Positions 1 through 10,379 of a DNA stretch of 64,000 nt are shown here, piece after piece. The stretch comes from Hymenopus coronatus (lineage: Eukaryota; Arthropoda; Insecta; Mantodea; Hymenopodidae), in assembly GCA_030762935.1 (NCBI GenBank), contig CM060896.1, positions 9,409,001 through 9,473,000 of the forward strand, given 5' to 3'. Numbering within the stretch: position 1 is the stretch's first letter; each line of letters begins with the position of its first letter. The translations under genes and the position numbers were made by a program. The notes beneath the pieces were generated by a model, which saw only the letters and a program-made list of their open reading frames with translations, was not told the origin of the DNA and did no database searches.

Positions 1-175
1 ATCTGCAGCGTATTCTTTATGAATTTGTAAGCGAACAGAAGTTGATGTGTAGCCTTGAAACTCTCTCAATCTTTTAAGATCACGCCAAGTTGCCAGTAAG
101 TTGCTGAGAAGCTTGCGATCATTGCTGCCTTCTACCTGGCGCAGGTGCCGAGTTTCACGTACTTCAGCAGTGTAT
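1..175 (-). CDS. CC2D2A: CC2D2A exon (3'-most in window, partial)
   Basis: This exon encodes part of the conserved helical region of CC2D2A, a coiled-coil and C2 protein of the ciliary transition zone (MKS/B9 module). The acceptor AG is at 177-176. The first base completes a codon begun in the 6339-6032 exon (AG|A, Arg). The frame then stays open for 58 codons to the window edge. Visible blocks are YTAEVRETRHLRQ and WRDLKRLREFQGYTST. From memory of the family, the human protein has a closely similar E-I-R-Q-T-R-K ... K-E-M-K-S-L-R-E-F-Q run just after its FTHHPxFSREHVLA motif, the same order as here. The exon continues below base 1, so its donor is not seen. Confidence 0.88.
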
Positions 176-662
176 CTGCACACAGTTAAGTTAAATATGG
201 TTGATATATAACGTTAATTAAATTTAATTAAATTAGCAATGACTGACATTTCTAAGTGGGGTTTAAGTATGATCATTAAGACATATGTCATTCCTAGCGA
301 AGAAATAAAAATAAAGAAAATGCTGGATTCACTATAGACCTGCTTGTTTGTTATCACTTAAAGCTAGGTTCTGTATTTCCCTATTCATGCTATACCTACA
401 ATGTTATGTTATAAAATCACTTCAACAAATGTGTATATCAGTTATTAAATAGATGGAATGGTAAACTTTTGTAAGAATAGTTTGCTGAAGAATGGTAGAG
501 GAACTTATGTGAATTTGCACATAAGATATTTTTTTTAATTTTACTGAAACACATTTCTTAAGCTAAAGAAATAAATGCTACTCTACATTTCTCAAAAAGT
601 TAGTATTTTCTAGTTCCTTGTGTTCATTTCTTCAACTACAAATGTGAAAGAAAAATTAATTT
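176..662. other. Intronic AT-rich sequence
   Basis: This is CC2D2A intron with no gene seen. Bases near 450-530 look like the eroded last part of a forward H repeat. The rest has no recognised feature. Confidence 0.5.
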
Positions 663-716
663 TTACTTTCTCTACCACTTACAATGTACATAGTAGGTAG
701 ACAACATATTGTATTC
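663..716 (+). repeat. H repeat, forward, terminal fragment
   Basis: Only the palindromic end is present (ACTTTCTCTACC, then a TGTACATAG centre, then the TATTGTATTCCAC module). It stops at an A/C-rich run at 721-750. Confidence 0.6.
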
Positions 717-741
717 CACGCAAAAAAAAAACAAAAAAAAA

Positions 742-1615
742 CAAAAAAAAACTGACGTGTTCCATTCATATTACTTTCTCTACATCTCTGTAACAAATTA
801 TTGTTAATAAGCTTATTCTTCAATAATCTGCTTCATGATAATTGAGCTAAACATTAGCAGAAATGGTCTTATTACTTAGTTTGTTTAAGTAGAAGAGAAA
901 TAAGAGAATACACTAGGATAAAATGACAGTCAAATGTTTTAAAATGTTGTTGCTATGGGATTGAAATCCGTTCCGTGGCCAGGAGTTGACAAGTTCCTGT
1001 ATGAGAAAAGTTTAAGTATTTTAAAACCGAATCCAATAACAAGGAATATCTTGAAACTGGCCAACTCCATGAAAAAAATGTATATTGACATAAATTGTTT
1101 CTTTTAACAAGATCCACTTTCTTTTTTTTTTTTCTTTGTCGTACATTATTGCCTATCTCTTACAGTTTACCAGTTAGGCAAAATTTAGAATAATTCATCC
1201 AGAATGAAGAGGTCTTCAGAAGCTATTCCCAGAAAATTCAACATACGCATTTTATTTGTGGTGTAAGTAGCTTTAATATGCAGTATTTTAATCAAAATTG
1301 TTTGAGCAATTTTTGAGTATATCAAAATATTTAAAAACAGTTCCAAAAGGTAGTTGGGTGGGGGGATTTTCTTGGAAATCTTTGAGTCGCATCGCTTGAA
1401 GATACTGAACTTAAATGCTAAGTTTGGTATTTAACTAACTTTTCGTTTTTGAGCCATGCTGTCCACAGACACACATGTGCTCATGCACAAGGATGTTTTT
1501 CTAAAAATGCTTTTTTTACTCAGGGGACTTCAAAACATATTTCCGGTGAAATCTCGCTATCAAATTTTTGGGTGCAATACAATACTTCCTCTATACATAG
1601 TACTTCCTGTACATA
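742..1615 (-). repeat. H repeat, reverse, near full length
   Basis: It opens with CTGACGTGTTCCATTC and ACTTTCTCTACA. The TACGGTTTAGCAG-like, G-rich (about 1355-1363) and ATTTCCGGTGAAATCTCG modules follow, ending in a palindrome near 1580-1615. It abuts a forward copy tail to tail. Confidence 0.75.
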
Positions 1616-1619
1616 TGTA

Positions 1620-2370
1620 ATTGAGATTTTGCCAGAAATGCATGTTAATCCAAAATCAATTTTTAGAGAAAGGTTTGCAAATGCACACATGCACAGATAT
1701 GTGTTTGTGTGTCTGAGAGGGAGTCTGTGAATAGCATAACTCAAAACCAAAAAATCCTTTAAGTACCTAACTTGGTATTTGAGTTCAGTAACTTTAAAGA
1801 TGCAAAAAGAACGTTTTCACAGACAAAACCTCCCATGCAAACTATCCTTTACATGTGAGATTTTTATAATTGTTCAATTTTCTCAACAATGTCTAACAAT
1901 TTGGATTAAATAAAATGTACATCTTGAACGTTCTGGGAATAGCCTCTCAAGTCCTCCTCATTCTGAATTACTTTTGCATAAATGGAAAAACCTAAAAAAT
2001 GAGATTGAGTTTTATTTATGGACGCTCTTTAACTGTTGTAGTACTCAATATCCCATTCAAAATTGGACATGAAAGATCACTTAATTTGCTTAATGGCCTC
2101 TCTATCAGGCTTGAGGTTTTTTTTATGTATGCTGTAAATCTATGAAGTGGGACCAACGGCTTTACTTCTCTTCCAAAGGAAGCCATGCTCAGAATGTTTA
2201 CTCCTGAAAACAATCCACCACTTCTGCCAGGATTGAACCCAGGACCTTGGGAACCTCAAGCTAACATGTTACCCTCCTAGATCATAAAGGACTGCTGGAA
2301 AACCCTGAGAGAGAGACAGTAAATTGCTTCACAAAAATGTACACCTCATTAAAACACTTTGCGGCATTGC
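1620..2370 (+). repeat. H repeat, forward, interrupted by SINE-A
   Basis: Diverged forward modules (GAGATTTTGCCAGAAATGCATG, the TG-rich core, GGGAATAGCCTC) run to about 2009. SINE-A then intervenes, and a short AAAATGTACACCTCATTAAA piece of the same H copy resumes near 2335. Confidence 0.6.
2010..2285 (-). mobile_element. SINE-A copy (tRNA-derived), inside H
   Basis: Read on the minus strand it has a degenerate tRNA-like head with a B-box (GGTTCAATCC), a body with GCATGGCTTCCTTTGG and AACCTCAAGCCTGA-like segments, and the family end GTCCATAAATAA. It is diverged, so an old copy. Confidence 0.7.
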
Positions 2371-2593
2371 CAGAGTGACTAGTAAACAATAACAGTTGAT
2401 TACAAATGTCTCTATCGTGTGTAAAGACAAATATAATCATGTAAATAATAAATTAATGCCGATCAATAATGATGTTAATTGAAAAACAGTGATACTATAA
2501 TGCATGTAGCATATTTACAACTATATAGAACAGATTAATGCAGAATAGCACGTTGCAATGAGAGAAAGGTATAACAAAGTGATTTTCACCGCT
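2371..2593. other. Intronic sequence below the candidate exon
   Basis: AT-rich and non-repetitive as far as I can see. On the minus strand it lies just after the stop codon of the 2594-2773 open frame, so it could be a 3' UTR. I saw no convincing polyadenylation signal. Confidence 0.3.
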
Positions 2594-2773
2594 TTAGAAT
2601 TTTAATGAGTCAATTCCATCCAAGTGTCTGTCGTCATCATTCTTGGAAGCATCATCATCATCAACATCGTCGTTGTCACCAAGACATATCATTAGTGGTT
2701 CACATTCCCTGATGATTCCGTCTAATTCCTGTGCTTTTCGTATTATTTTGTGCACATGCTTCACTTTCTTCTT
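2594..2773 (-). CDS. Candidate unidentified C-terminal exon, acidic tail
   Basis: On the minus strand a TTTCTAG acceptor-like site is followed by 59 sense codons and TAA. The peptide opens Lys-rich (KKKVKHVHKIIRKAQELDG), has IIRECEPLMICLGD in the middle, then an Asp-rich stretch with four consecutive Asp, and ends GIDSLKF. Its composition, with a basic helix, a Cys-containing core and an acidic tail, looks like real protein rather than translated repeat, and no H or SINE sequence overlaps it. It lies in a CC2D2A intron on the same strand. It starts in phase 0 while the preceding CC2D2A exon ends in phase 2, so it does not splice from that exon in frame. It may be the last exon of a nested gene or a retrocopy remnant. 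I do not recognise the family. Confidence 0.4.
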   Translation of the reverse strand, partial: KKKVKHVHKIIRKAQELDGIIRECEPLMICLGDNDDVDDDDASKNDDDRHLDGIDSLKF

Positions 2774-3164
2774 CTAGAAACCGCATCCACCCTTGCCACA
2801 CCTCCCCGTAAAAGTCTACCCACTTCTATAATTGTGAAAGTCTTGTTATGTTCCCTCACAAACAAACAAAAACCAACAACACACCAACAATAACAACAAA
2901 TATAAATAACAAAGAATAATACGTAGCTTGCACAGAACAGTGTTAGGAGTTCACAAACTGAGCACGTAGTTGGAAATAGCCAGATATTGCTGCATCTAGA
3001 TGCGTTTCCATTGTCTGACCGACCAACCAGAATGCGGTTCAGAAAGTCAAACGGGTAAAGCTTTTCATCTGTTGTTTGTGAGTGTTCCAACTGTCAAGTG
3101 CAAGGATTCAGCAGTGGGTGCACATGTCAAATACAGCCCCCCCTCTTTTTAGGGGGAGGAGTTG
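2774..3164. other. Intronic sequence, no gene recognised
   Basis: It holds a minus-strand open frame (3090-2761) with a Cys/Tyr/Val-rich hydrophobic stretch that looks fortuitous. A run of C at 3138-3145 is followed by T and G runs. Confidence 0.3.
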
Positions 3165-3382
3165 ACTATTTCTGAACTATACACTTATACTTTCCTAAAT
3201 GGTATGCTGTTAATCACTCTTTTTTCCTATTGGTCAAGCAAAGAGAATGCAATTTCAAAGGCCTCACATAGCAACCAGCTTTTAAAACATTTGACTATAC
3301 CTCAAGTTTAGTTTAGTCCCTTATTCCTTTGTATCTATAAGGCAATAGGTAATAAAAATATTAATGCAAATGTTTATCTGAA
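3165..3382 (+). repeat. H repeat, forward, 3' half fragment
   Basis: It contains the modules from ACTTATACTTTCC through CACATAGCAACCAGCTTTTA to AATGTTTATCTGAATT. Both ends are truncated. Confidence 0.6.
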
Positions 3383-3404
3383 TTGGCAGGAATGTATGTA
3401 CTTT

Positions 3405-4648
3405 GTGTTTTTTCTATACATACTATGCACATAGTGTATAGAGAAGGTACGTATTGCACCCAAAAATTCCATATCAAGATTTCAACAGAAATACATGTTT
3501 TGAGACCCCCTTTATCCCAAAAAAGCATTTTTAGAAAAAGGGCCATGTGTGCGTGCATGTATACAATGACTCAAAACAAAAAGTCAGTAAAATACCAAAC
3601 TTGGTATTTAAGTTTGCTATCTTTCTAGGAAACGACACAATAAAATGAAGGAAAATCCTCCCACCACAAAACTACCCCTTTATAGGGAAAATTTTTTTAA
3701 GATTTTGATTTTCTCAAAAATCACTCTAATGATTTTGATTAAAATACATTATGATTAAGATATTTTCATAACAAATGAAATGTACATCTTGGATTTTTTG
3801 GGAATAGCCTTTGAAGATCTATTCATTTTGAATGTCCTTTATATAACTGGCAAACCATAACAGATATACACAAAAATGTAGATTTTTATAATTTTTTTTT
3901 AATAGTGTTTAACGCCCGCTTTAACTACTTTTGGCACTGCAGGCGATGACACTGGTGATACATGAACAAAGATGGAGCACCGGTGGAATGTGATGGTGGG
4001 GAAAACTGGAGAAAACCTGTCCACTACAAATCTCACATGCGGTCGCTTGGGATTGAACCCGGGCCATCTAGGTGAGAGGCAAGTGGTCTGACCACTTGGC
4101 CATGGCGCGTCCTTAGATTTTATTAAAACATACAATATATGTCATATACACAGTTTTGTAGAGTTCACTGTTTTCAAGATTTCCGGATTATTGGTTTCAA
4201 TTTCCACTTAAACTTTTCTCAAATGGAAAGACATCTTTCTTCTTGTTTCTCATTTGTTTACTTCTGGTAAGCAAACAGATTGGAATTTCAATTGTTTCAC
4301 ATAGCGATTGGTTTTTAAAGGATAAGACTATCACTTTAGCCTGTACATTTTCTTATTTCCCTTCTACTTACAAGGAAGCTAGTAATAAGACTAATTCTGC
4401 TTATGTTTATCTTGATTATCATGATGTAGATAACAGATTAATTTTTTGAATAAAAGGTTTGTTTACCGAACAGCTAGAAGACATCATGTGAATGGAACAC
4501 ATTAGATCTTTTCCCTTCTATTTGCAAGGAAGCAATTCTGCTAATGTTTATCTCAATTATAATGAAGTAAATAGAAGAATAAGCTTTTTAACAATAATTT
4601 GTTTCAGAAATGTAGAGAAAGTCATGTGAATGGAGCACATCAGATGAC
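3405..4648 (+). repeat. H repeat, forward, full length with SINE-B inside
   Basis: It runs from the palindromic end (CTATACATACTATGCACATAGTG near 3412) to GAATGGAGCACATCAGAT. The module near 4460-4560 is partly duplicated. SINE-B at 3893-4112 interrupts it; removing the SINE restores the element. Confidence 0.75.
3893..4112 (-). mobile_element. SINE-B copy, inside H
   Basis: The minus strand has a tRNA-like head with GGCCAAGTGGTCAGACCACT and a B-box GGGTTCAATCCC, then the body and the family end AAGCGGGCGTTAAACACT. TAGATTTTTAT and TAGATTTTATT flank it, a likely target duplication of about 8 bases. Confidence 0.8.
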
Positions 4649-4700
4649 CCCAGGCAACTAATTCAGTTTTCTTTCGCTTCTCACAGGTGTTTGGACAACA

Positions 4701-6198
4701 TGTATATATCATATCCTACCTTTGGAGCCTGTCCAGCTGCTCTGCGCAACGCTTCCAGGCGTCCAGCCAGTCTGTGTTCCTGCCCCAGAGCTGTACGTTT
4801 GCTGTACTTGTGGAACAAATCAGTAACCTGCTGATGTATATATCATATCCTACCTTTGGAGCTTGTCCAGCTGCTCTGTGCAACGCTTCCAGGCGTCCAG
4901 CCAGTCTGTGTTCCTGCCCCAGAGCTGTACGCTTGCTGTACTTGTGGAACAAATCAGTAACCTGCTGATGTATATATCATATCCTACCTTTGGAGCCTGT
5001 CCAGCTGCTCTGGTGTGGCTTCAGATGAATGGTCCAGAGCTTTCTTCAGATTATTGCGAGCTCTGCGCAACGCTTCCAGGCATCCAGCCAGTCTGTGTTC
5101 CTGCCCCAGATACAGTCGTTTGCTGTACTTGTGGAACAAATCAGTAACCTGCTGATGTATATATCATATCCTACCTTTGGAGCCTGTCCAGCTGCTCTGC
5201 GCAACGCTTCCAGGCGTCCAGCCAGTCTGTGTTCCTGCCCCAGAGCTGTACGCTTGCTGTACTTGTGGAACAAATCAGTAACCTGCTGATGTATATATCA
5301 TATCCTACCTTTGGAGCTTGTCCAGCTGCTCTGTGCAACGCTTCCAGGCGTCCAGCCAGTCTGTGTTCCTGCCCCAGAGCTGTACGCTTGCTGTACTTGT
5401 GGAACAAATCAGTAACCTGCTGATGTATATATCATATCCTACCTTTGGAGCTTGTCCAGCTGCTCTGTGCAACGCTTCCAGGCGTCCAGCCAGTCTGTGT
5501 TCCTGCCCCAGAGCTGTACGCTTGCTGTACTTGTGGAACAAGTCAGTAACCTGCTGATGTATATATCATATCCTACCTTTGGAGCCTGTCCAGCTGCTCT
5601 GTGCAACGCTTCCAGGCGTCCAGCCAGTCTGTGTTCCTGCCCCAGATACAGTCGCTTGCTGTACTTGTGGAACAAGTCAGTAACCTGCTGATGTATATAT
5701 CGTATCCTACCTTTGGAGCCTGTCCAGCTGCTCTGGTGTGGCTTCAGATGAATGGTCCAGAGCTTTCTTCAGATTATTGCGAGCTCTGCGCAACGCTTCC
5801 AGGCGTCCAGCCAGTCTGTGTTCCTGCCCCAGAGCTGTACGCTTGCTGTACTTGTGGAACAAATCAGTAACCTGCTGATGTATATATCATATCCTACCTT
5901 TGGAGCCTGTCCAGCTGCTCTGCGCAACGCTTCCAGGCATCCAGCCAGTCTGTGTTCCTGCCCCAGAGCTGTACGCTTGCTGTACTTGTGGAACAAATCA
6001 GTAACCTGCTGATGTATATATCATATCCTACCTTTGGAGCCTGTCCAGCTGCTCTGGTGTGGCTTCAGATGAATGGTCCAGAGCTTTCTTCAGATTATTG
6101 CGAGCTCTGCGCAACGCTTCCAGGCGTCCAGCCAGTCTGTGTTCCTGCCCCAGAGCTGTACGCTTGCTGTACTTGTGGAACAAATCAGTAACCTGCTG
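4701..6198 (-). repeat. Tandem repeat of CC2D2A exon end plus splice donor
   Basis: TGTATATATCATATCCTACC recurs at 4701, 4835, 4969, 5156, 5290, 5424, 5558, (5692, one-base variant), 5879 and 6013. Unit lengths are 134,134,187,134,134,134,134,187,134 and a final unit of about 187. On the minus strand each unit holds the exon's 3' part (from GTTACTGATTTG), the donor AAAG|GTAGGA and about 22 intron bases ending ATCAGCAG. Short units lack 53 bp between two CAGAG direct repeats. A minor variant (CAGATACAGTCG in place of CAGAGCTGTACG) is shared by some units, as expected from unequal exchange or conversion. Only the outermost copy joins the complete exon. Confidence 0.93.
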
Positions 6199-6339
6199 GG
6201 CCAGAACATGCTCCCGGCTGAATAACGGATGGTGTGTGAATGTCACACATATTATATCCACTTCCAGAAGGTAATTATCATCTTCTCCAATTTCTCCAGG
6301 CTGCACTATATATTTTCTCTCAAGGTCACTCACAGTAGC
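6032..6339 (-). CDS. CC2D2A: CC2D2A exon with FTHHPLFSREHVLA motif
   Basis: A 308-nt exon encoding about 103 residues of CC2D2A, a transition-zone scaffold at the ciliary base. The acceptor TTTTTAG ends at 6340 and the donor AAAG|GTAGGA is at 6032/6031. The peptide opens ATVSDLERKY, then has NYLLEVDI, VTFTHHPLFSREHVLA and a charged helix (EHRLAGRLEALRRARNNLKKA) ending LDRLQ. The human protein, as I recall it, has FTHHPCFSREHVLAAKL at the same place, followed by a similar helix. Its phase-0 start matches the donor at 10262 and its phase-2 end matches the acceptor at 175. Its 3' 161 nt are the long unit of the tandem array, so alternative donors lie downstream. The outermost copy is taken as the used one because it preserves the frame into the next exon. 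Confidence 0.92.
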
Positions 6340-6424
6340 CTAAAAATCAGAAAACAAACTCTTTCACTTCAATGCAAATAGAAAAAAGCCAAGTATTGTA
6401 AATTCTTTTAACAATATAGTTATT

Positions 6425-6590
6425 GCCACAAAAATTCAATGCCATAGCTGGGATTTGAACCACGGATCTCTTGGTCTCTAGCCATGTGTAGGACAGGAGT
6501 TGGATAGGTAGAGTCAGACTGAGAAATGCAATGCCATAACTGGGCTTTGAACCATGGATGTTCCAGGAGATTTGACTTTACCCATCCAAA
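6425..6590 (-). repeat. tRNA-like SINE fragment, two head-like copies
   Basis: The minus strand carries two B-box-like motifs (GGTTCAAATCCC and GGTTCAAAGCCC) about 90 bases apart, each followed by AGCTATGGCATT or AGTTATGGCATT. This looks like a dimerised or tandem tRNA-derived SINE of a family not seen elsewhere in the window. Confidence 0.4.
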
Positions 6591-6689
6591 TATTGTTTTT
6601 GTTTTTATTTTTATTTTCACTAGTCTACATTGAAACACTGCATTTTCCTAAACATTGTTGAAGAATGTGAAGTATAATATGGTGATAAT

Positions 6690-7990
6690 TTGATGTATTT
6701 GCGAATTGTTATCAGATCCTTATGAAAGTTTTAGTACTTTGTAGAGCCACCTTTGGCAGCTATCAATGCTTTAATTAGCCTTGACATGCCATTTATCCAG
6801 GCCTGAATTGTCTCTTGTATATGTGTAGATGATGATTCCAGAATCTTATGATCTTTTCAATAAGCCTAGTTTTTATAGTAATCACTTGCTTTGCCACTCC
6901 TTTCTTCACAAGCTACCAGACATTTTCAATTGGATTCATATCTGGTGACTTCCCTACCATTGCAACAAAGCTATGTTTTGCTCTCTCAGATTTTGCAGTG
7001 TGATATCTTGCATAAATATGAATGAATCTCCATTTGAGGTAGCAGTCTACTCCTCAACACTTCCTTGTGCATTGTCTCTTGAATAACAGAGTCATCCAGT
7101 GCTTTGCTCACTGATGACTGACCATATCATCACTTTGGTGGTATGTTTTATAGTCTGGATGATACATTTCACCCTCACACACACTGAGCTTTGTTTGCAA
7201 GAATTTCAAAAGTGTTTTCATCACTAAAGCAAACTTGAAACAAAAGAAATCAACGTGAATTATTTTAAATGTGACTTTTAGTTCTGAATAATCCATTTCA
7301 AGTGTAAAGTTTAACTCATTATGAAGTTTTACAATTAAGATTCTCATATTTACTGATTTCCAAAAGTTTATGTCTTTATCCTGGAGCTCCTTTGCCCAGC
7401 TGAGTTGTTTAGCAGCAGTTAATTTTGGTTCCTTTCATTTTTGAAAGCTTCCACCTAATAGTTCTTTGAGAGGAAGCAAATGCAACTATCTTTAAGCTTG
7501 AAATTAATTTCTTTTGCACTAGCAAACCTGTTTCTTTGACAGATATTTTTCAAGCAACGCACACCTCTTGGTGTGAGAATCTGTTTTTGCCCACATTAAT
7601 TATTTTTAATTCACCTCACAGATGATTCAGACATCCACAGTCTTTGCTCGATTTGAAAATAATCAGTTTTAATCAAGGTTTTTACCTCTGAAACTTTTCG
7701 TGGTGTCAGATCACATGATTTGCCCATTAAGTTGTGAATAGAAAACACAAAATCATAAAGTGCACCTTTCAAAGCACAAATAAACTGACAAATTTAAGTA
7801 TTAACAGCACAAGCTTATAATGCACCTTCTCCTTTTGTTAGCACTACTGCAACAACAATTGCCACTCTTACAACACAGAAACAAATAACACACACTCATC
7901 GTAGTTCCCTAACATTGTCCAGTTAGGTTCTCAGTGATAGATGAGCATTGTGCCCAGAATTCAGTGAACTGTGAAATAGCCTAGATGCGT
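6690..7990 (-). mobile_element. Degenerate Tc1-type DNA transposon
   Basis: The extent follows the recognisable Tc1-like transposase and its AT-rich flanks. I could not define the terminal inverted repeats with confidence. Confidence 0.6.
6735..7727 (-). pseudogene. Tc1-like transposase pseudogene
   Basis: The minus strand opens with ATG at 7727 and MGKSCDLTPRKVSEV, the usual Tc1 N-terminus that starts the paired DNA-binding domain. Next come PKLTAAKQLSWAKELQDKD, a DDE segment (SDEST-like, now disrupted, near 7220), SPDMNPIENVW near 6930 carrying the third catalytic region, and finally IKALIAAKGGSTKY-like sequence spread over two frames. Several stops and frameshifts interrupt it, so no full transposase can be made. 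It lies in the CC2D2A intron on the gene's own strand. Confidence 0.75.
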
Positions 7991-8177
7991 CTAATAATAT
8001 AGCCAGGTACTGTATTTCCTGTAGCTCCTAATTGGAGAATACAATGTTTCCTGATTGGATTTCAATTTCTAGTTTGAGCACTCACCATTGTGACAAGGGA
8101 TCGGCTTGCCAACCACAGATGGCACTGTAGGACAAAATCATGGTTTGCAGATGCAAGGAACCTTCTTCTTTCACGGC

Positions 8178-8330
8178 AAGGGGTTCTTTTACATGCAAAT
8201 AAACATTACACAGAACCACTGGCTTTACTTCCCATCCAAAGGAAGCTTCCGAAAAAATCCATCACTCTCCACCAGGTTTGAACCTATAATCTTGAGTAGC
8301 ATGGTAATACAGCACACAGAATGACCATTG
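8178..8330 (-). mobile_element. SINE-A fragment
   Basis: Minus-strand head and mid-body only: a GTTCAAACC B-box, a GAGTGATGGATTTTTTCGG-like link, then the TCCTTTGGATGGGAAGTAAAG module. The GTCCATAAATAA end is missing. Confidence 0.55.
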
Positions 8331-8382
8331 ATAATGATAGCTCTGTAAAATACCCTAATACAAATCAGCTGAAGTATTGAAA

Positions 8383-8665
8383 AACATCTGATGTGTTCCA
8401 TTCACATCACTTTCTCTCTAGATTGCTGTAACAAATTATTGTTAAACCACTTTTTCTTTTATCTATTTTATGATGATCGAGCTTTCTTGTAAGTAGAAGG
8501 GAAATAAGGGAATACACTAGGCTAAAACGATAGTCAAATCTTTTAAAAGGTAGTTGCCATGTGGTTGAAACCCATTTCTATGCAGGGACAGGAGTTTATT
8601 TCCATGTGAGAAAAGTTTAGTATTTTAAATGTGAAACAAATAACAAGGAATATCTCAGGCAAGTC
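8383..8665 (-). repeat. H repeat, reverse, first third
   Basis: It begins ATCTGATGTGTTCCATTCAC, has ACTTTCTCTCTAG, and stops in the ACAAGGAATATCTCA module where LINE sequence begins. Confidence 0.7.
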
Positions 8666-9737
8666 AATTTCTATTGCACAGGAGTCTCAGCTTGCCTAGA
8701 TAACTTGTGCACAAACATTAATCTAGTTCGATTAACATGTGACACAGTAGCTTTTCCTTATTCGGACCATGATTTAGTCTGCCTCAAGATTAAAGATCTA
8801 ATACCATGTAGTCAATTGGTGTCAAAGAATAAAACAAAAGAAGTGATCTCAATGCCTATAGCAGTCAGTAAAAATTTACATTTTAAATTGTCTGTATGTA
8901 ATATAGACTGGATGAAGGTATGTAAATCACAACTTTCTAACATATTATCTATCAGCTGAGGACATTTTTGAAAGATTTTTCACAGCCTTTAGGAATACTT
9001 TTGAACTGTATATACCAGAAAGAAAATGCATTGTCAAAAATAATTCCAGTCTAAAGAAAGTCACATATAAAAAAGAAAATAGTTGGTATACCCCACAACT
9101 TGCAGAAATGAAAAGGAAAATGTTAATGTATCTAGGTCTATTTAGGAAAGAAAAGACGGATAGGGCCAAGCAATCGTATATAAATGAAAGAAACAAATAT
9201 AAACTTGCAGTAAATGAATCCAAAAGGCTTCATAATCTTAAAACTATTGAATCATCAGGTAATAAATGTAAGAAAGCGTGGAGTTTGATTAATTCTGTTG
9301 CGAGAGGTCACAAAGATGATGATGTAGACATTGGCCCCGATGAATTCAATAACTTCTTCATAAATTCAGTAGAAGAAATAAGAAGTAACATAGGACACCT
9401 AGAGAATCTGCAAATGGTTTAAGAAAAGATTATAATATAAAGCGTAATAATTGTGAATTTGTTTTCTCAGAAGCAGTACTAAGCACAGTGAGTAGATTCA
9501 AACCATCAGACATCTATGGTCTGTCAAATAATATACTAAAAAGTTATAGATTGTATTGTTGATCCACTCACCTTCAGTTTAAACATATGCCTTGTTGAGG
9601 GTATATATAAGTGTCAAGAATTGTTCCAATTTATAAAAAAGGAGATAAAAACCTCAAGGCTAGTTATCACCCAATATCTTTAGTTCCTATATTTTCTAAA
9701 GTACTTGAGTTGCCTATGTATGCCCAATTATATTCAG
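8666..9737 (+). mobile_element. Jockey/CR1-like LINE fragment (endonuclease end to RT start)
   Basis: Plus-strand frames read CLDNLCTNINLV, then FPYSDHDLVCLKI, which is the end of an AP-type endonuclease (S-x-LD-x-I/L and SDH motifs). A linker follows, with WYTPQLAEMKRKM and KAWSLINSVARG. The start of the reverse transcriptase follows (ISLVPIFSKVLE, MYAQLY). Stops and frameshifts break it (for example at 8957 and 9420). It is cut at the 3' side by a mariner piece, so the catalytic RT core is absent. Confidence 0.75.
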
Positions 9738-10226
9738 TTGGTGAGTGTTGTGCAGATGAAAGTAACCCGTGTTGAGCAGTGCGCTTACATTAAAATAGCC
9801 GTTCTCCGAGGGAGAAATGCGATGGAATGTCACAGTGAATTAGTGGAAGCCCTTGGGAACAATGCCCTGCCATACTGTACAGTAGCACGGTGGGTAGGAA
9901 AGTTTCAGCAAGGACGTGTGTCAACCAGTGATGAGCAACGTTCGGGATGACCTGTCGGTGTGGTGACCGTAGCAAGGGACTACTTTGAGGGTCTTTAGGC
10001 CCAGGTTTGTCATGTCAACTGTATGTGTACTGTGTTGTCATTCTTTTGTACCATGAAGGCCCTGTATACTACCGTAGTAAATTAGTGTGTTACGATATTC
10101 AGTGCTATTCATTGTCCACACATATAGTTAACACCTTGTCCTTTCGTCTGTGTACATCACATTTTCCAACCGGACTGGTATCTTCAAGAAAATAAAACAT
10201 TGCCATGAATTTTGCCCCAACCCTCG
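9738..10226 (+). mobile_element. Internally deleted mariner with helix-turn-helix domain
   Basis: The frame near 9735-9950 reads RVEQCAYIKIAVLRGRNA, then LPYCTVARWVGKFQQGR and STSDEQRSG, the typical N-terminal DNA-binding domain of an arthropod mariner transposase. The catalytic domain is missing. The far end closes with a terminal-repeat-like TTTTGCCCCAACCCTCGT at 10209-10226. No matching left terminus is seen, so the left end is probably lost. The terminus lies 34 bases from the CC2D2A splice donor at 10261. Confidence 0.7.
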
Positions 10227-10261
10227 TATAACTCCAGATTCCTATCTTTATGAACACTTAC

Positions 10262-10379
10262 AGGTTTGAACTCCACATTCAACAAAGGACTCTCAAAGTC
10301 AGACACAGGAGGGCGATATGGCACTCTCTTCAATGGATCTAACAAGGTGAAAAGTTCACCATCATCTGTGAACCATTTC
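10262..10379 (-). CDS. CC2D2A: CC2D2A exon with KWFTDDGE motif
   Basis: A 118-nt exon. The acceptor TTTTAG ends at 10380 and the donor CCT|GTAAGT is at 10262/10261. The first base completes AG|G (Arg) with the preceding exon, then KWFTDDGELFTLLDPLKR, PYRPPV and VEFKP. The human counterpart, from memory, has [26 protein letters not shown] between the same neighbours, so order and spacing agree. It ends in phase 0, matching the 6339 acceptor. The domain has no known catalytic role; it is part of the N-terminal conserved half of this ciliary scaffold. Confidence 0.9.

Noticed and set aside
663..1615. H copies as classical TIR transposons
   Set aside because: The outer bases of the two ends differ; only a subterminal 11-12 bp motif is inverted, and no transposase or regular target duplication was found.
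4687..6012. Many 60-95-codon frames on both strands in the exon array
   Set aside because: They are translations of the tandem unit in other frames; only the minus frame of the complete exon fits CC2D2A.
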